DNA from: Clostridium sp.
Lineage (GTDB): Bacteria > Bacillota > Clostridia > Lachnospirales > Lachnospiraceae
Length of the DNA: 13,565 nucleotides
NCBI GenBank assembly: GCA_023664325.1
Contig: JAMPFS010000064.1
Location: 1-13,565, forward strand
Direction of reading: 5' to 3'
A program made the position numbers and the translations under genes. Position 1 is the first letter of the stretch. Every line of letters begins with the position of its first letter. The notes beneath the pieces were generated by a model. It did no database searches. It saw only the letters and a list, made by a program, of their open reading frames with translations, and had not been told where the DNA came from. This document shows positions 1-5,554 of the stretch, piece after piece.

Positions 1-28
1 TTGTCCTGCTGCCATAGGGCAATAAAAA

Positions 29-52
29 AGAATCCTGCATATAGCGGATTCT
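29..52 (-). terminator. Minus-strand intrinsic terminator ahead of toxin 1
   Basis: Arms AGAATCC and GGATTCT form a 7-bp stem. Read on the minus strand it is followed by a run of six T. It would stop leftward transcription (antisense RNA or par-operon read-through) just past the toxin gene. The same element is found at 12430-12453 in front of toxin 2. Confidence 0.65.
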
Positions 53-61
53 GTCAGATTA

Positions 62-70
62 TGATATACT
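62..70 (+). promoter_or_regulatory. Toxin 1 promoter (extended -10)
   Basis: An extended -10 box, TG-A-TATACT, lies at 62-70 with no good -35. The start of transcription would be near 76-77. An identical box lies at 12463-12471 before toxin 2. Confidence 0.6.
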
Positions 71-76
71 GTTTTT

Positions 77-100
77 GTTGTCGCTCCCCAATCTGGCAAC
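77..100 (+). other. 5' stem-loop in toxin 1 mRNA leader
   Basis: GTTGTC (77-82) can pair with GGCAAC (95-100), six pairs including one G-U. The stem would sit at the very 5' end of the toxin mRNA, upstream of the AAGGGGG Shine-Dalgarno. It is conserved at 12478-12501 although the loop differs, so the stem appears selected. In the pAD1 par system an upstream helix stabilises the toxin mRNA; the same role here is inference. Confidence 0.55.
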
Positions 101-118
101 AGAAAGGGGGTGTTACTC

Positions 119-217
119 ATGCTGGATTACGCAATCGCTTTTATTATCTCCGTTTTGGCTGGTATAGCTGCATACTATATCTGCAAGTGGTTAGATGGAG
201 ATAGCAGCGACAATTAG
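119..217 (+). CDS. Fst-like type I toxin, 32-residue membrane peptide (copy 1)
   Basis: Starts MLDYAIAFIISVLAG, followed by AAYYICKWLDG and a short polar tail ending SSDN. It is one hydrophobic helix (about residues 4-22), then KWLD and a charged C-terminus, the same build as the 33-residue Fst peptide of pAD1. A strong Shine-Dalgarno (AAGGGGG) sits just before the ATG. The gene has its own extended -10 promoter, a 5' stem-loop, a convergent antisense-RNA gene and a shared bidirectional terminator. The likely role is membrane damage in cells that lose the plasmid, held off by the antisense RNA. Sequence identity to Fst itself is low, so the family call rests mainly on gene layout. The toxin 2 peptide at 12518 is a clear homologue. 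Confidence 0.75.
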   Translation: MLDYAIAFIISVLAGIAAYYICKWLDGDSSDN

Positions 218-220
218 CCC

Positions 221-294
221 AAAAAGAGAAAGCCGGGTCTGCACACCCGGCTTTTCTCTGTGTTACTCATTGATTAAGCAATCGCTTTTTGCCT
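221..294 (-). ncRNA. Antisense RNA, candidate antitoxin of type I module 1
   Basis: This RNA of roughly 70 nt is predicted from a perfect-spacing promoter (301-329) to the bidirectional terminator. It contains, in order, the complements of DRb and DRa and then the terminator hairpin, whose loop is complementary to the loop in the toxin mRNA. Size, position and content match RNA II of pAD1 par. It should cover the toxin start codon and block translation. Ends are estimated from promoter and terminator positions. Confidence 0.75.
225..259. terminator. Bidirectional terminator shared by toxin 1 mRNA and its antisense RNA
   Basis: AGAGAAAGCCGGGT (225-238) pairs with 245-259, a 14-bp stem with one bulge around the loop CTGCAC. 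T-rich runs follow on both strands: CTTTTCTCT on plus and CTTTCTCTTTTT on minus. Confidence 0.8.
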
Positions 295-300
295 ACTGGC

Positions 301-329
301 ATTATAGCATACGCTTTTTTTCTTTGCAA
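301..329 (-). promoter_or_regulatory. Promoter of antisense RNA 1
   Basis: On the minus strand -35 TTGCAA (329-324), a 17-base spacer and a consensus -10 TATAAT (306-301). It is much stronger than the toxin promoter, as expected for an unstable antitoxin RNA made in excess. Confidence 0.85.
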
Positions 330-368
330 TATACATTTTCAATGTTTTATGGTCTGCTTTTCTGCTTG

Positions 369-416
369 TCTACATGAAAACAAGTCTACATGATTTCATT
401 TCTACAAGTCTACATT
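369..416. repeat. Octamer array downstream of parB-like 1 (candidate centromere)
   Basis: Four copies of TCTACAWK lie in 8-bp register at 369, 385, 401 and 409. The octamers between them, at 377 and 393, are degenerate. The array abuts the stop codon of the ParB-like gene. Downstream of the second ParB-like gene the same position holds contiguous 7-bp repeats with the same TCTACA core (12813-12861). It is probably a binding array for the C-terminal ribbon-helix-helix domain of the ParB-like protein. Confidence 0.6.
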
Positions 417-1022
417 TCAATTTCGGGATTTCATGGCTTCAAATATGCTTTGTTCTGCCCCGGTCAGCCTGTGATTTTCTAAATACTCATTCATGGCAGC
501 AGTGCCGACATTTTCCATTGTCTGCCCGGTGGCGGTGGCGTATGCTTTCCAGCTTGCTATGTCCTCAATCGTTGCCCGGAATGAAAAGACTTGCTTTTTC
601 TGCTTTGTATTTGGCTTTTCCTCGGCTTTTTCTTCTTTGGGTGTGTTTTCTATCGGCTGTGACGGTTCGGGGGCTGTTTGGGGCTTCTGCGTGGTCTGTG
701 GCGTGTCCTGTGGTTCTGCTTCTTTTTTCTCGGCTTCTACTTCTGCTTTCAGGCGTTCCACTCGCTCCGGCTCGTTTTCCTCAATTTCCCTTTTCTTTCT
801 GCTGAATGTTCCCTTGTTAATTTGCAATAGGTCGGCTCCGTCCTGCTGCCGGTCGCTCCTATATACTGCTTTTAGTGCTTCGTCCATCTGTTCATCTGTA
901 TATGGGGGCTTCCGGCTTTCCTTTGTGGTCTGCTCCTGCTCCGGCTTGCTTTCATCTGTCTTTGAGAAAAAGCCGCCTATGCTTGCCCCTGCAGCTTGGT
1001 CTAATCTGCTTTTACTTGCCAT
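417..1022 (-). CDS. ParB-like centromere-binding protein, copy 1
   Basis: This 201-residue protein follows parA with a 3-base gap and is read from GAGGG, which overlaps the end of parA. Its N-terminus, MASKSRLDQAAGAS, is basic and shared with copy 2. In ParA partners such a tail stimulates the ATPase; that role is inferred. Residues about 40-85 look like a helix-turn-helix (ADLLQINKGTFSRKK). A long charged linker rich in P, E, Q and T follows. The C-terminus, from VFSFRATIEDIASWK, has the strand-helix-helix form of a ribbon-helix-helix DNA-binding domain. It is not a Spo0J-type ParB. Copy 2 (12856-13452) shares the N-terminus, the linker repeat DTPQTTQKPQTAPEP and the C-terminal fold but has a different middle domain. 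Confidence 0.75.
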   Translation of the reverse strand: MASKSRLDQAAGASIGGFFSKTDESKPEQEQTTKESRKPPYTDEQMDEALKAVYRSDRQQDGADLLQINKGTFSRKKREIEENEPERVERLKAEVEAEKKEAEPQDTPQTTQKPQTAPEPSQPIENTPKEEKAEEKPNTKQKKQVFSFRATIEDIASWKAYATATGQTMENVGTAAMNEYLENHRLTGAEQSIFEAMKSRN

Positions 1023-1025
1023 TTT

Positions 1026-1787
1026 TTAACCCTCACTTTCTAAAAATTCTTTCAAAAATGCTTTGTAGTCCTGCGTTACTCCGGCTTTTGCCGATTCTGC
1101 GAAAATATCACTTTGCAATATTTGGCTTTCCTGAATGGCGGTAGCTTCCCGGATTGTGGTTTTATAAAGTATCGTGCCGAAAGAATCCGCTATGTGTTCC
1201 GCTTGTGTCATCATGGCTTTGTTTGCGTTTGTGCCTTTGTACTTCGTCAGTAGCAAGCCGGATATTCTCAAATTATGGTTACTGTACCGCTTTACGCTGT
1301 CAATTATGCCCTTTAGCTGTGTTAGCCCCATAAGGGCGTATATATCGGCGGTTATCGGTATAATAACGCTGTTGGCAGCAGTCAAGGCGTTAATTGTCAA
1401 TATCCCCATGTGTGGGGCTGTGTCGATAATGCAATAATCATATTCGCTTTCTATGCTGTCTATGGATTCTTTCAGCATATATTCACGCCCGGTCTGCGTA
1501 AATTCCATATCAGCAGATACCATATTCAAGCCACCTGTGACAATATCAAAACCTATCCGGCTATTATTTATGGCTTCATCAATCGGGATAGTGCCTTTGA
1601 ATACATCATAAAGGCTATTTTGTACGCTTGCCACATCAAGCCCGGCTGTAAATGATAGGTTTGCTTGCGGATCGGTGTCAATCATCAGCACTTTATAGCC
1701 CTGATTGTAAAGTCCTGCTGCCATTGTGTAGGCGGTCGTGGATTTCGCCACGCCGCCCTTTTGACACGCTAAAACAATCTTTTTCAT
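1026..1787 (-). CDS. parA: ParA/Soj-family partition ATPase, copy 1
   Basis: 253 residues, the usual size of a small plasmid ParA without an N-terminal DNA-binding domain (type Ib). The deviant Walker A motif KGGVAKST is at residues 10-17, with the signature lysine K10 and the P-loop lysine K15. Walker A' LMIDTDPQ is at 34-41 and the Walker B strand YCIIDTAP at 118-125. ATP-dependent binding to the nucleoid and release by the partner protein would move the plasmid apart at division. The ParB-like gene follows immediately and the DUF5348 gene lies 5 bases upstream, so they form one operon. The last 36 codons are almost identical in DNA to a second parA entering at the right edge. Confidence 0.93.
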   Translation of the reverse strand: MKKIVLACQKGGVAKSTTAYTMAAGLYNQGYKVLMIDTDPQANLSFTAGLDVASVQNSLYDVFKGTIPIDEAINNSRIGFDIVTGGLNMVSADMEFTQTGREYMLKESIDSIESEYDYCIIDTAPHMGILTINALTAANSVIIPITADIYALMGLTQLKGIIDSVKRYSNHNLRISGLLLTKYKGTNANKAMMTQAEHIADSFGTILYKTTIREATAIQESQILQSDIFAESAKAGVTQDYKAFLKEFLESEG

Positions 1788-1792
1788 GCTGT

Positions 1793-2263
1793 CTACCCCC
1801 TTATTCTAACGGTCAAGCCGGATAACTCCACATTCGGATAGTAGACAATATAATATTTTCCGTCTTTGCTCTCTACTCGTGAAGTAGTCCATATCTCGAC
1901 TTCTTCCCATTCGTCCGTATCGCTGTTATAGGCTTCTTCCGTCCTTAAAAATTCAATGCCGCTGCCGCTGGTGTAGTAATGTCCTTTTTCGGTTTCAAAT
2001 CTTCCCTGGCTGTTTTCGTGAAGCGTTCCCACTTCCCGGATAGGCTTGCTATAATATGCTAAATCTGCTTGTATCTCGTCCAGCTTATAAAGGATATTGC
2101 GGTATTCTTCCAACTGCTGCCGCTGGTCGGCGGTCTGAATCTGCTCGTAATCGTCCAGCCCTGATAAATCGTCATAATTGCGATAGTCGGAGATATTCAA
2201 AACGGTTTCAATCTGCTTTTTCAGCTTCGCCATTTCATCAGATAACGCTTTCAAGTCTGCCAT
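1793..2263 (-). CDS. DUF5348-like protein, first well-supported gene of the parA operon
   Basis: 156 residues. The N-terminal half is helical and probably coiled (residues 5-75, heptad-like, rich in L, K, E and Q). The C-terminal part, from GTLHENSQGRFETEKGHYYT to the end, resembles the DUF5348 domain seen in accessory proteins of clostridial plasmids and integrative elements. It is a beta-rich stretch with GRFET, an SGSGIEFL segment and a final YPNVELSGLTVRIR. Function unknown. The start is set by GAAAGCGAGGT seven bases before the ATG. The gene ends 5 bases before parA. A link with partition or copy-number control is suggested only by context. Confidence 0.7.
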   Translation of the reverse strand: MADLKALSDEMAKLKKQIETVLNISDYRNYDDLSGLDDYEQIQTADQRQQLEEYRNILYKLDEIQADLAYYSKPIREVGTLHENSQGRFETEKGHYYTSGSGIEFLRTEEAYNSDTDEWEEVEIWTTSRVESKDGKYYIVYYPNVELSGLTVRIRG

Positions 2264-2339
2264 TTATTTAACCTCGCTTTCATGGTAGCCATAGGGGGAT
2301 TTCTCCCCCTGTCCGGCTTTTATGTTTGGTCTGCCTGTT

Positions 2340-2486
2340 TTAGCAGTACCAGCAGTCATAATGTAAAAATTTTACATAGTATTCCGTATTGTCATTTTCT
2401 TTTCCGGCTAATTTCCTCGCTGCTACATCAAGGATAAGTGAGAGTGTATAGAGTGCCAATACTGCCTTGTGTCTTAAAAATTTCAT
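2340..2486 (-). CDS. Small membrane-type peptide, 48 residues
   Basis: Reads MKFLRHKAVLALYTLSLIL then DVAARKLAGKENDN and ends LHYDCWYC. It has a basic N-terminus and one hydrophobic segment (about 8-20), either a signal anchor or a single membrane span. The gene lies just before the DUF5348 gene. The ATG is 7 bases after the stop of a 23-codon ORF, which fits translational coupling. If the intervening 9-G tract lost one G, the two ORFs would be a single frame. I do not recognise the family. A small toxin-like peptide is possible but unproven. Confidence 0.45.
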   Translation of the reverse strand: MKFLRHKAVLALYTLSLILDVAARKLAGKENDNTEYYVKFLHYDCWYC

Positions 2487-2493
2487 AGGCTTT

Positions 2494-2565
2494 CTACCCC
2501 CCCCCGATAAAATCCCCTTTTCTTTCCGGCTCTTTCCCGGTCATTATTCGGTTTTTCTTGTTCAT
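2494..2565 (-). CDS. Tiny ORF (23 residues) ending in a poly-G tract
   Basis: Begins MNKKNRIMTGKEPERKG and ends DFIGGG. The ATG at 2565 has AGGAG ten bases upstream, a better initiation site than the longer 60-residue frame opening at 2676. The final three codons are a run of nine G followed by TAG. With eight G the frame would run into the 48-residue peptide downstream. The start region is perfectly complementary over 13 bases to a candidate plus-strand small RNA at 2839. It may be a leader peptide or the first half of a slippage-controlled gene. Confidence 0.4.
   Translation of the reverse strand: MNKKNRIMTGKEPERKGDFIGGG
2497..2505 (-). repeat. Homopolymer tract of nine G (minus strand)
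   Basis: Nine C on the plus strand, which is the longest G/C homopolymer I see in the window. It sits between the in-frame stop of one tiny ORF and the start of the next and could give replication or transcription slippage. Confidence 0.6.
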
Positions 2566-2674
2566 TCCGTCTTTCTCCTTTCTTTTGTGCCGGAACAATG
2601 AAAAATAGCCCCACATAAGACTATATTTTGCACAGTCCGGGCTTTGTGGTGGTGGTTTTTTGCTATTCTGTTTC

Positions 2675-2730
2675 ATGTAAACTATCTATAATCTACTGTA
2701 AATTGTAGATAGTGGATTGTAGATTGTTTA
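2675..2730. repeat. Eight tandem heptads at the DUF5348-parA operon promoter
   Basis: Contiguous 7-bp units on plus: ATGTAAA, CTATCTA, TAATCTA, CTGTAAA, TTGTAGA, TAGTGGA, TTGTAGA, TTGTTTA. On minus most follow TCYAYWA or TTTACAA. The array starts at the predicted transcription start of the minus promoter 2738-2766, so a protein bound here should repress the operon. The same heptads recur at 3991-4032 and 12813-12861. Confidence 0.75.
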
Positions 2731-2737
2731 CACCTAT

Positions 2738-2766
2738 ACTATATATTATATAAAAGGAAATTGCAA
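2738..2766 (-). promoter_or_regulatory. Promoter of the small ORF-DUF5348-parA-parB operon
   Basis: Minus-strand -35 TTGCAA (2766-2761), 17-base spacer, -10 TATAGT (2743-2738). The predicted start is near 2731, at the edge of the heptad array. Confidence 0.65.
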
Positions 2767-2803
2767 GCCTTTTTTTGATTTTTTCGGGAAATATTTTCTT
2801 TAC

Positions 2804-2832
2804 TTGCCTTTTAGACGGTCGCAAGATATAAT
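2804..2832 (+). promoter_or_regulatory. Promoter of a candidate plus-strand small RNA
   Basis: -35 TTGCCT (2804-2809), 17-base spacer, consensus -10 TATAAT (2827-2832). The start is predicted at about 2839. No plus-strand ORF of note follows, but a hairpin and T-tract lie about 65 bases further on. Confidence 0.6.
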
Positions 2833-2838
2833 AATAGT

Positions 2839-2905
2839 GTTCATTCCGTCTGTTTCGTGGTGGTTACAGTCGGATATAGGGGCGTACTTTCGAGTACGTC
2901 CTTTT
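2839..2905 (+). ncRNA. Candidate trans-acting small RNA complementary to start regions of plasmid genes
   Basis: A short transcript is predicted from the promoter at 2804-2832 to the hairpin 2881-2901. Its first 13 bases, GTTCATTCCGTCT, equal the plus strand at 2560-2572, so it can pair with the start codon of the tiny ORF at 2494-2565. A second element, GTGGTGGTT (2857-2865), can pair with AACCACCAC ahead of the resolvase Shine-Dalgarno. TGTTCATTC (2838-2846) also matches the plus strand at 4795-4803 beside the resolvase start. The pairing regions flank the resolvase Shine-Dalgarno. Alternatively the segment is a decayed copy of a 5' untranslated region. Confidence 0.45.
2881..2905 (+). terminator. 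Hairpin and T-tract ending the candidate small RNA
   Basis: CGTACT (2883-2888), tetraloop TTCG, AGTACG (2893-2898), extended by GG/CC with one bulge, then CCTTTTAT. The T-tract is on the plus strand. On minus the hairpin follows the sigma-gene stop directly but without a good T run. Confidence 0.6.
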
Positions 2906-3851
2906 ATATTGCCCTTGACTTTGCAAGGCGTTCTTTGTGGCGTTCCTGCTCCTGCCGCTTCATTTCAAGATACTTTTCAAGGCTGTTTTGTAGTATATCT
3001 TCTTTTTTGCAAACTTCATATTCTACAATGCTTCCATGATGTTTGAAGAACGAAAAGCCGCCGACATACCGCATACTTTCTATTCGGGCGTATTCTTTTA
3101 GAATCTTCCCGGCTTTGCCCCTCGATAATTTCCGCTGTGCCTGTGCTATCTGCTGCCGGATGCGTTCCCTTGTCACGTTCTTTTGTTTGGCTATGCGGTC
3201 AAGGGTGGACCCGTCCCAAAAGTACGCCTTTATGGTGTCCTGCTCCGGCTCTGTCAAGGCTATTTCCATAGCTTTTTTTACATCTGCCCTCATTTCCTGC
3301 TGGTATATACTATCAATCGTGCTTTCTTCCATGCTGTCCGGGCTTGCGATAAAGTCAATTATGGTACTTTCTCCGGCTTCATCTGTGGGGCTGTCAAGGC
3401 TTCCTATTCCGTCACATAGCAAATATTTCTTTATGTCCTGAAGCTGGTCTATGCTTATGCGTAATTCGTGCGTGATTTCTTCATCAGTCGGCAGCAGTCC
3501 GGCGTGATCGGCTTCATAGGAAGTCAAAAAACGCTTGTATCTGTAAAGCAGATTATTCATGTTAAGCGGTATTCTGATTAGCTGTGAATGGTCTAAATAA
3601 TGCCTTATGCTCCATTTAAGCCAATCCTCCGCATAAGTCATAAACTTATAGCCTTTTGTGCTGTCATATCGCCTTATGGCTTCCAGCAGTCCTATATAGG
3701 CGGTCTGTGTTAAATCTTCCAGCGGTTCTATACTGGTGTAGGGCTTGCATATCCGCTTTATCATGGAAAGATTCTGCATATATAATTTTTCGGTGTTCTG
3801 CTGTGGCTCTATGCCGGATTGAATCATATGTACAAGTTCTTCATTCGTCAT
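2904..3851 (-). CDS. Plasmid-encoded sigma-70-family factor (regions 2-3-4)
   Basis: 315 residues from the ATG at 3851 (MTNEELVHMIQ). The frame is open up to a GTG at 4037, but that part translates the heptad repeats and lacks a start site. Region 2 (about 23-90) shows DLTQTAYIGLLEAIRRYD (2.2) and FMTYAEDWLKWSI (2.3-2.4). Region 3 covers about 91-145. Region 4 (195-250) has the helix-turn-helix TLDRIAKQKNVTRERIRQ. Regions 1.1 and 1.2 are absent. A charged tail of about 65 residues follows region 4, which is unusual. It would direct RNA polymerase to an unknown promoter set. Promoters visible here look like ordinary sigma-A sites, so its targets are not obvious. Heptads lie just upstream (3991-4032), so the gene may be under ParB-like control. 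Confidence 0.85.
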   Translation of the reverse strand: MTNEELVHMIQSGIEPQQNTEKLYMQNLSMIKRICKPYTSIEPLEDLTQTAYIGLLEAIRRYDSTKGYKFMTYAEDWLKWSIRHYLDHSQLIRIPLNMNNLLYRYKRFLTSYEADHAGLLPTDEEITHELRISIDQLQDIKKYLLCDGIGSLDSPTDEAGESTIIDFIASPDSMEESTIDSIYQQEMRADVKKAMEIALTEPEQDTIKAYFWDGSTLDRIAKQKNVTRERIRQQIAQAQRKLSRGKAGKILKEYARIESMRYVGGFSFFKHHGSIVEYEVCKKEDILQNSLEKYLEMKRQEQERHKERLAKSRAI

Positions 3852-3990
3852 ATAGGCAGATACCCCCCTTTTTAGAATTTTTGATAATTTTTCAGAAGTA
3901 GGCAAGGGGCTTTTTGAAAATTGGCGGGGATTTACGGTACTAACTACCACATTTCGCAAACGCAAATATAACCCCCTCGCCCTTGTCTGT

Positions 3991-4032
3991 GTGTGGATAG
4001 TAGATAGTAAACAATGGATAATAGATTGTAGA
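3991..4032. repeat. Six tandem heptads upstream of the sigma-factor gene
   Basis: Contiguous units on plus: GTGTGGA, TAGTAGA, TAGTAAA, CAATGGA, TAATAGA, TTGTAGA. On minus they read TCTACAA, TCTATTA, TCCATTG, TTTACTA, TCTACTA, TCCACAC. They match the arrays at 2675-2730 and 12813-12861. They lie between the resolvase terminator and the sigma gene, where an operator would be expected. Confidence 0.75.
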
Positions 4033-4050
4033 TACACACAAAAACAAAAT

Positions 4051-4099
4051 AAAGGGGCTTTCCATTCGTGCCTTATGTGGCGTGGTGGTTTGCCCCTTT
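4051..4099 (-). terminator. Intrinsic terminator after the resolvase gene
   Basis: AAAGGGGC (4051-4058) pairs with GCCCCTTT (4092-4099). On minus the stem is followed by a T-rich tail (TTTATTTTGTTTTT). The loop of 33 bases contains GTGGTGGTT (4082-4090). Confidence 0.7.
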
Positions 4100-4110
4100 G
4101 TCCTGCTGCC

Positions 4111-4794
4111 TTATGCTTCCGCTTTCAGTTCAGCTTTGTATTTATAATATGTGTTTCGTGCAAGCCCTACAAGCTGCATAACTTCTGTATCTTTAAGTGT
4201 TCCATCAAAATCCTTTGAATACTTCTTTATCTGTTCCATTGCCGGGGCTTTCTTCTTCACATTCAGCTTTGCCCCTTGCTTCTGTCCTATCTGCTTACCG
4301 TTTAGCCTTGCGGTCTGTATGCCCTCGGCTGTTCGCTGGTGTAGGTCGTCTACTTCTTTCTGTGCTTGCTCAAATGCTATTGTTATCTGTTCTTTAGCAA
4401 GTGCCATTAAATACTGATTGATTCCTTTAAGAATAAAGTCTACATTCGTTCCAGTCATTGCTATATTGCTTTCAAGTGCTTTCTTGTATGTGCTGGTGTT
4501 TATGTGTGGCTCTTTCAGGAATACTAATTCAACGCCTTTATTATACAGTTCTTCATATAAGGCTATGCCCTCGGCGGCGTTCCTGCTCATTCTGCTAACA
4601 GAATCAAATACAATCGTATCACCGGGCTTTACTACTTTTAATATCTTTTCAAGTTCCTTTCTGCCCTCGGTCTTTGTGCCTGTGTATTCCTCTTTGCTGA
4701 TATGGGCGTTTGGGTACTCGGCTTTGATGTTTCTTTCCTGTCTGTCAATATTCTGCTTTGGTGTGCTGATTCTGCAATATCCGTATTCTTTCAT
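4111..4794 (-). CDS. Serine resolvase/recombinase (small, plasmid type)
   Basis: 227 residues with a resolvase N-terminal catalytic domain. YGYCRISTPKQNIDRQ gives the nucleophile Ser10 with Arg8 beside it. FDSVSRMSRN gives Asp64, Arg68 and Arg71, as in gamma-delta resolvase. The long E helix spans about 100-140. A helix-turn-helix near the C-terminus (EVMQLVGLARNTYYKYK, about 204-220) would bind the site. Size and form fit a plasmid multimer resolvase rather than a large serine integrase. It has its own TTGACA/TAAGAT promoter, which overlaps repeated TTTGATACT boxes, so autoregulation is likely. The Shine-Dalgarno is AAAGGAG. Confidence 0.9.
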   Translation of the reverse strand: MKEYGYCRISTPKQNIDRQERNIKAEYPNAHISKEEYTGTKTEGRKELEKILKVVKPGDTIVFDSVSRMSRNAAEGIALYEELYNKGVELVFLKEPHINTSTYKKALESNIAMTGTNVDFILKGINQYLMALAKEQITIAFEQAQKEVDDLHQRTAEGIQTARLNGKQIGQKQGAKLNVKKKAPAMEQIKKYSKDFDGTLKDTEVMQLVGLARNTYYKYKAELKAEA

Positions 4795-4848
4795 TGTTCA
4801 TTCGCTCCTTTTGTGGTGGTTTTAGTATTCCTTCTGTCGTTCGTCTGT

Positions 4849-4930
4849 TTTGATACTATCATCTTACCACGAAAAGGGGCTTATGTCAATAACTTTTGAT
4901 ACTTTTTCTATATACATTAAATTTGATACT
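4849..4930. repeat. Repeated TTTGATACT boxes, candidate res site/operator
   Basis: TTTGATACT occurs at 4849-4857, 4895-4903 and 4922-4930 in the gap upstream of the resolvase, overlapping its promoter. Resolvases of this class bind a multi-subsite res region next to their own gene. Spacing (46 and 27 bases) and direct orientation are not textbook, so the exact subsites are uncertain. Confidence 0.5.
4861..4889 (-). promoter_or_regulatory. Resolvase promoter
   Basis: Minus-strand -35 TTGACA (4889-4884), 17-base spacer, -10 TAAGAT (4866-4861). Confidence 0.8.
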
Positions 4931-4932
4931 AA

Positions 4933-5238
4933 TTATAGCCCTTTGGGGAAGTAGTACACATTCCCCTTTGTCTGCTCCGGCTTTATCCCTTGTCTTTGCA
5001 ATTCGTCCAGTAAATCACTTTCTGACAGTTCCAGCATTTCAGCGGCTTCTTTTGATGAAAACATTTCCGGCTGGTGGAAGTTCACGCCATATATAAGCCT
5101 GATTGCATTATACATCTGATTGACGGTTAAGCCCTGCTGCAGCCCATTGTTAAACATCTTTTCAAGCTGTGGGCGGTCTACTGCTGCCATTGTGCCATAA
5201 TTCCGCAGAATATTATCAATAGCGGTGTTCATATCCAT
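4933..5238 (-). CDS. Small putative DNA-binding protein, excisionase-like HTH
   Basis: 101 residues. The C-terminal half, FSSKEAAEMLELSESDLLDE, followed by a wing-like GNVYYFPK, looks like a MerR/excisionase-type winged helix-turn-helix. The N-terminal half is helical with no recognised motif. It is the last gene of the minus-strand run that begins with the primase. It lies only 17 bases from the gene before it. It could be an accessory factor for the nearby resolvase or a regulator. No family name can be given with confidence. Confidence 0.65.
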   Translation of the reverse strand: MDMNTAIDNILRNYGTMAAVDRPQLEKMFNNGLQQGLTVNQMYNAIRLIYGVNFHQPEMFSSKEAAEMLELSESDLLDELQRQGIKPEQTKGNVYYFPKGL

Positions 5239-5255
5239 AATAAAGCCCCTTTCCG

Positions 5256-5534
5256 CTATCCTATGTTTCGCCCATCAGCCGGAATAAAAGCCGCTGGTGT
5301 CTTGCCTAACAAGTGTATCTGATAGCTTGTCTTGCTATTCCTGATTACTTGCAAGTCGATATATCCCCCTATTTGGTATTCTTCCGGCATTGATACTTTC
5401 ATCTGTCCTCGCTCATCAGAATTTAACCATAACTGGAAAATCAAGTGATTATCCTTAATATCCAATATCCGATATGCTTTCACATTGTTTTGATTCCGCA
5501 AAGGTGCGGTTGTTTGCTCTTTTCTGTATTCCAT
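5256..5534 (-). CDS. Hypothetical protein, 92 residues, beta-rich
   Basis: Not recognised. After a polar N-terminus it alternates hydrophobic and polar residues (AYRILDIKDNHLIFQLWL, GGYIDLQVIRNSKTSYQIHL), suggesting a small beta-barrel. No membrane segment and no cysteine. A strong GAAAGCGAGGT Shine-Dalgarno supports it as a gene. It is one of four small genes between the TerS-like gene and the resolvase. Confidence 0.6.
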   Translation of the reverse strand: MEYRKEQTTAPLRNQNNVKAYRILDIKDNHLIFQLWLNSDERGQMKVSMPEEYQIGGYIDLQVIRNSKTSYQIHLLGKTPAAFIPADGRNIG

Positions 5535-5554
5535 GATAATTTACCTCGCTTTCC

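Larger units (their letters stand above)
110..289. repeat. Paired direct repeats DRa/DRb of toxin-antitoxin 1
   Basis: DRa (GTGTTACTCAT) is at 110-120, over the toxin start codon, and again at 260-270. DRb (GCAATCGCTTTT) is at 131-142 and again at 278-289. Including GATTA-N in front, the second repeat is 18 bases with one mismatch. The two RNAs are convergent, so the repeats make the 5' part of the antisense RNA complementary to the toxin start region. This is the arrangement of DRa and DRb in pAD1 par. Confidence 0.8.

Noticed and set aside
493..1029. Long plus-strand frames opposite the ParB-like genes (also at 12935-13459)
   Set aside because: Shadows of the minus-strand genes: S/F/C-rich translations without ribosome sites.
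2566..2676. Longer 60-residue frame opening at 2676
   Set aside because: Weak initiation site; the internal ATG at 2565 has a proper AGGAG.
3852..4037. N-terminal extension of the sigma factor to a GTG at 4037
   Set aside because: It translates the heptad array and has no ribosome site; ATG 3851 begins the conserved protein.
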